64,000 nucleotides of DNA. Origin: Ramlibacter sp. Leaf400 (GTDB lineage: Bacteria; Pseudomonadota; Gammaproteobacteria; Burkholderiales; Burkholderiaceae_C). Under the pieces are notes generated by a model, which saw only the letters and a list, made by a program, of their open reading frames with translations, had not been told where the DNA came from and ran no database searches. This document shows positions 60,496 to 64,000 of this stretch, one piece after another; within the stretch, counting starts at the first letter, position 1, and every line of letters begins with the position of its first letter. The stretch is taken from positions 389,124-453,123 of the forward strand of contig NZ_LMQL01000011.1 in the NCBI RefSeq assembly GCF_001424545.1, read 5' to 3'. Position numbers and translations under genes: made by a program.

Positions 60496-60549
60496 TCAGC
60501 ATGAGAGACCGGGGCGTGCAGTCCCGGCGAAGACAGGAGAGATAGAAAC

Positions 60550-62514
<1,965 letters not shown>

Positions 62515-62523
62515 CGCCTTTTC

Positions 62524-62607
62524 GAGGGGCTAGGGGCTGGGGGCTAGGGGCTAGGGAAGAACTCCCCGCCTCGCCCCAGCCCCTAGCCCCTAGCCCCTAG
62601 TCCCTCT
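62524..62607. repeat. Large inverted repeat of GGGGCTA heptamers between dnaK and dnaJ
   Basis: Left arm 62524-62556 holds five runs of 3-5 G separated by CT(A/G) (GGGGCTAGGGGCT...). The right arm 62573-62607 is its near-perfect complement (GCCCCTAGCCCC...). The transcript can form a very stable hairpin of about 30 bp, and the G-rich strand also fits a G-quadruplex. It ends 9 nt before dnaJ, whose start has no Shine-Dalgarno sequence. Confidence 0.9.
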
Positions 62608-62616
62608 CAAAACAAC

Positions 62617-63774
62617 ATGGCCACGAAACGCGATTACTACGACGTCCTGGGCGTGCCCAAGAACGCCTCCGAGGAAGAGATCAAGAAGGCTTATCGCAAG
62701 CTCGCGATGAAGTTCCACCCTGACCGCAACCAGGGGGACGCGGCCAAGGACGCGGAAGCCAAGTTCAAGGAGGCCAAGGAGGCGTACGAGATGCTGTCGG
62801 ACGCCGACAAGCGCGGCGCCTACGACCAGTACGGCCATGCGGGCGTGGACCCCAACATGCGCGGCGCGGGCGCCGGGCCGGAAGGCTTCGGCGGCTTCGC
62901 GGAAGCCTTCGGCGACATCTTCGGCGACATCTTCGGCCAGGGCCGCGCCGGCGGTGGCGCCGCAGGCGCGCGCGGCGGACGCCAGGTCTACCGCGGCAAC
63001 GACCTGTCGTACGCGATGGAGGTCACGCTGGAGGAAGCCGCCAACGGCAAGGAAGCGCAGATCCGCATCCCGACCTGGGACCCGTGCGACACCTGCCACG
63101 GCAGCGGCGCCAAGCCGGGCACCCAGGCCAAGGCCTGCGGCACCTGCCACGGCGCCGGCGTGGTGCAGATGCGCCAGGGCTTCTTCTCGGTGCAGCAGAC
63201 CTGCCCCACGTGCCGCGGCCAGGGCAAGATCATTCCCGAGCCCTGCCCCACCTGCCACGGCCAGGGCCGCGTCAAGAAGCAGAAGACGCTGGAGGTGAAG
63301 ATCCCCGCCGGCATCGACGACGGCATGCGCATCCGCAGCGCCGGCAACGGCGAGCCGGGCCACAACGGCGGCCCGCCGGGCGACCTGTTCATCGAGATCC
63401 GGCTGAAGAAGCACGCGATCTTCGAGCGCGACGGCGACGACCTGCACTGCGTGGTGCCGATCTCCTTCACCCGGGCGGCGCTCGGCGGCGAGATCGAGGT
63501 GCCCACGCTGGCCGGCAAGGCGGCGATCGACATCCCCGAAGGCACCCAGGCCGGCAAGCAGTTCCGCCTGCGCGGCAAGGGCGTCAAGGGCGTGCGGTCC
63601 AGCTACCCGGGCGACCTGTACTGCCACATCAGCGTGGAGACGCCGGTCAAGCTCACCGAGCACCAGCGCAAGCTGCTCAAGGAGCTGGACGACGCCCTGA
63701 AGAAGGGTGGCGCCAAGCACTCGCCCAGCGAGGAGAGCTGGTCGGACAAGCTGAAGAGCTTCTTCAGCGCCTGA
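62617..63774 (+). CDS. dnaJ: Chaperone DnaJ (Hsp40)
   Basis: A 385-residue class A DnaJ. The J domain (about 3-70) has the HPD motif in KFHPDRNQ. A Gly/Phe-rich region ([20 protein letters not shown]) follows. Four zinc-binding CxxCxGxG repeats are intact ([32 protein letters not shown]), then the C-terminal substrate domains. It delivers clients to DnaK and stimulates ATP hydrolysis. ATG 62617 follows an A-rich stretch and the large hairpin, without a purine-rich RBS. Confidence 0.98.
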   Translation: MATKRDYYDVLGVPKNASEEEIKKAYRKLAMKFHPDRNQGDAAKDAEAKFKEAKEAYEMLSDADKRGAYDQYGHAGVDPNMRGAGAGPEGFGGFAEAFGDIFGDIFGQGRAGGGAAGARGGRQVYRGNDLSYAMEVTLEEAANGKEAQIRIPTWDPCDTCHGSGAKPGTQAKACGTCHGAGVVQMRQGFFSVQQTCPTCRGQGKIIPEPCPTCHGQGRVKKQKTLEVKIPAGIDDGMRIRSAGNGEPGHNGGPPGDLFIEIRLKKHAIFERDGDDLHCVVPISFTRAALGGEIEVPTLAGKAAIDIPEGTQAGKQFRLRGKGVKGVRSSYPGDLYCHISVETPVKLTEHQRKLLKELDDALKKGGAKHSPSEESWSDKLKSFFSA

Positions 63775-64000
63775 CGATCCCCCGCGACCGCCACATCCGC
63801 AACCCGTCATCCCCGCGAAGGCGGGGATCCAGAGCTTCCGGCAGTCCGCGAAAGCGGACGCACTTGTATCTTTCGGGCCCGGCTTCTTTTTTTGGCAAGG
63901 CTCGTGCAGCCTGATACGCACTAGGGTCCCGAACCCGTAATCCAGCAGATTGCGCACGAGCCAAGCCGCTAGCCTGAAGCCCGAACAGTTTGCTTGAACT
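63775..64000. other. End of window: dispersed repeat and unassigned sequence
   Basis: A head copy of the dispersed repeat (GTCATCCCCGCGAAGGCGGG, from 63806) with the CGGCAGTCCGCGAAAGCGGA linker reaches about 63863. The remaining 137 bp are less GC-rich (CTTCTTTTTTTGGC near 63880-63893 resembles a terminator tail) and hold no supported gene. Confidence 0.6.

Noticed and set aside
63764..63964. Short minus-strand reading frames at the window end
   Set aside because: They translate the dispersed repeat, giving the typical LDPRLRGDD-type peptide, and have no RBS.

Overview
The window is a contiguous stretch of high-GC chromosome from a betaproteobacterium, most likely a Burkholderiales member of the Comamonadaceae (Ramlibacter/Variovorax-like). 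This rests on family-level recognition and gene neighbourhoods: nasA-ybiB-cobA, rpsU-yqeY, mutS beside a proteasome-like hydrolase, grpE-dnaK-dnaJ, and a DUF3348-DUF802-OmpA-DUF2894 operon. It also rests on a dispersed palindromic repeat (core GTCATTCCCGCG...) that sits in many intergenic gaps. No rRNA, tRNA, CRISPR array, integrase or transposase was seen.

Layout. 1-2057: end of an assimilatory nitrate reductase gene, then ybiB and cobA (siroheme for nitrite reductase). 2261-5326: DUF2784, a HI0933-type flavoprotein, rpsU with a clear promoter and terminator, yqeY, and a small hicB-hicA toxin-antitoxin pair. 5480-9369: pmbA facing a tightly overlapping yjgA-mog-amidase run. 9370-10003: repeat-rich, non-coding, with a fold-back element, a 99-bp tandem duplication and a hexanucleotide array. 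10004-15659: trmJ, suhB, a MscS channel, a short hypothetical gene, a BNR-type lipoprotein and a GAF protein. 15788-24017: mutS, an Anbu-like proteasome homologue, several alpha/beta hydrolases, uppP and a glycine-zipper protein. 24283-30792: small membrane proteins, a LytS/LytTR two-component pair, a DUF3455 lipoprotein, a ThDP-dependent oxidase-like enzyme and a His-rich exported protein. 30959-38751: glnS, an AT-richer foreign-looking TIR-like/P-loop ATPase gene, dbpA, a pseudouridine synthase and another hydrolase. 39096-43280: a four-gene translationally coupled operon that looks like a ZorA/ZorB-type (MotA/MotB-like) ion-driven motor with two proteins of unknown role. 43413-59694: mixed housekeeping and signalling genes, including a hybrid histidine kinase, a PAS histidine kinase, a membrane-anchored Mrr-like nuclease, a MATE exporter, a SRAP protein, an HxlR-FAH pair, FKBP and RidA. 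59890-63774: the heat-shock operon grpE-dnaK-dnaJ with sigma-32-like promoters and a striking G-rich inverted repeat between dnaK and dnaJ.

The two most interesting loci are (i) the MotAB/ZorAB-like operon at 39.1-43.3 kb and (ii) the compositionally atypical single-gene candidate defence ATPase at 32.8-35.1 kb, directly behind glnS. Function assignments come from recognising motifs and families by eye. No database search was possible.
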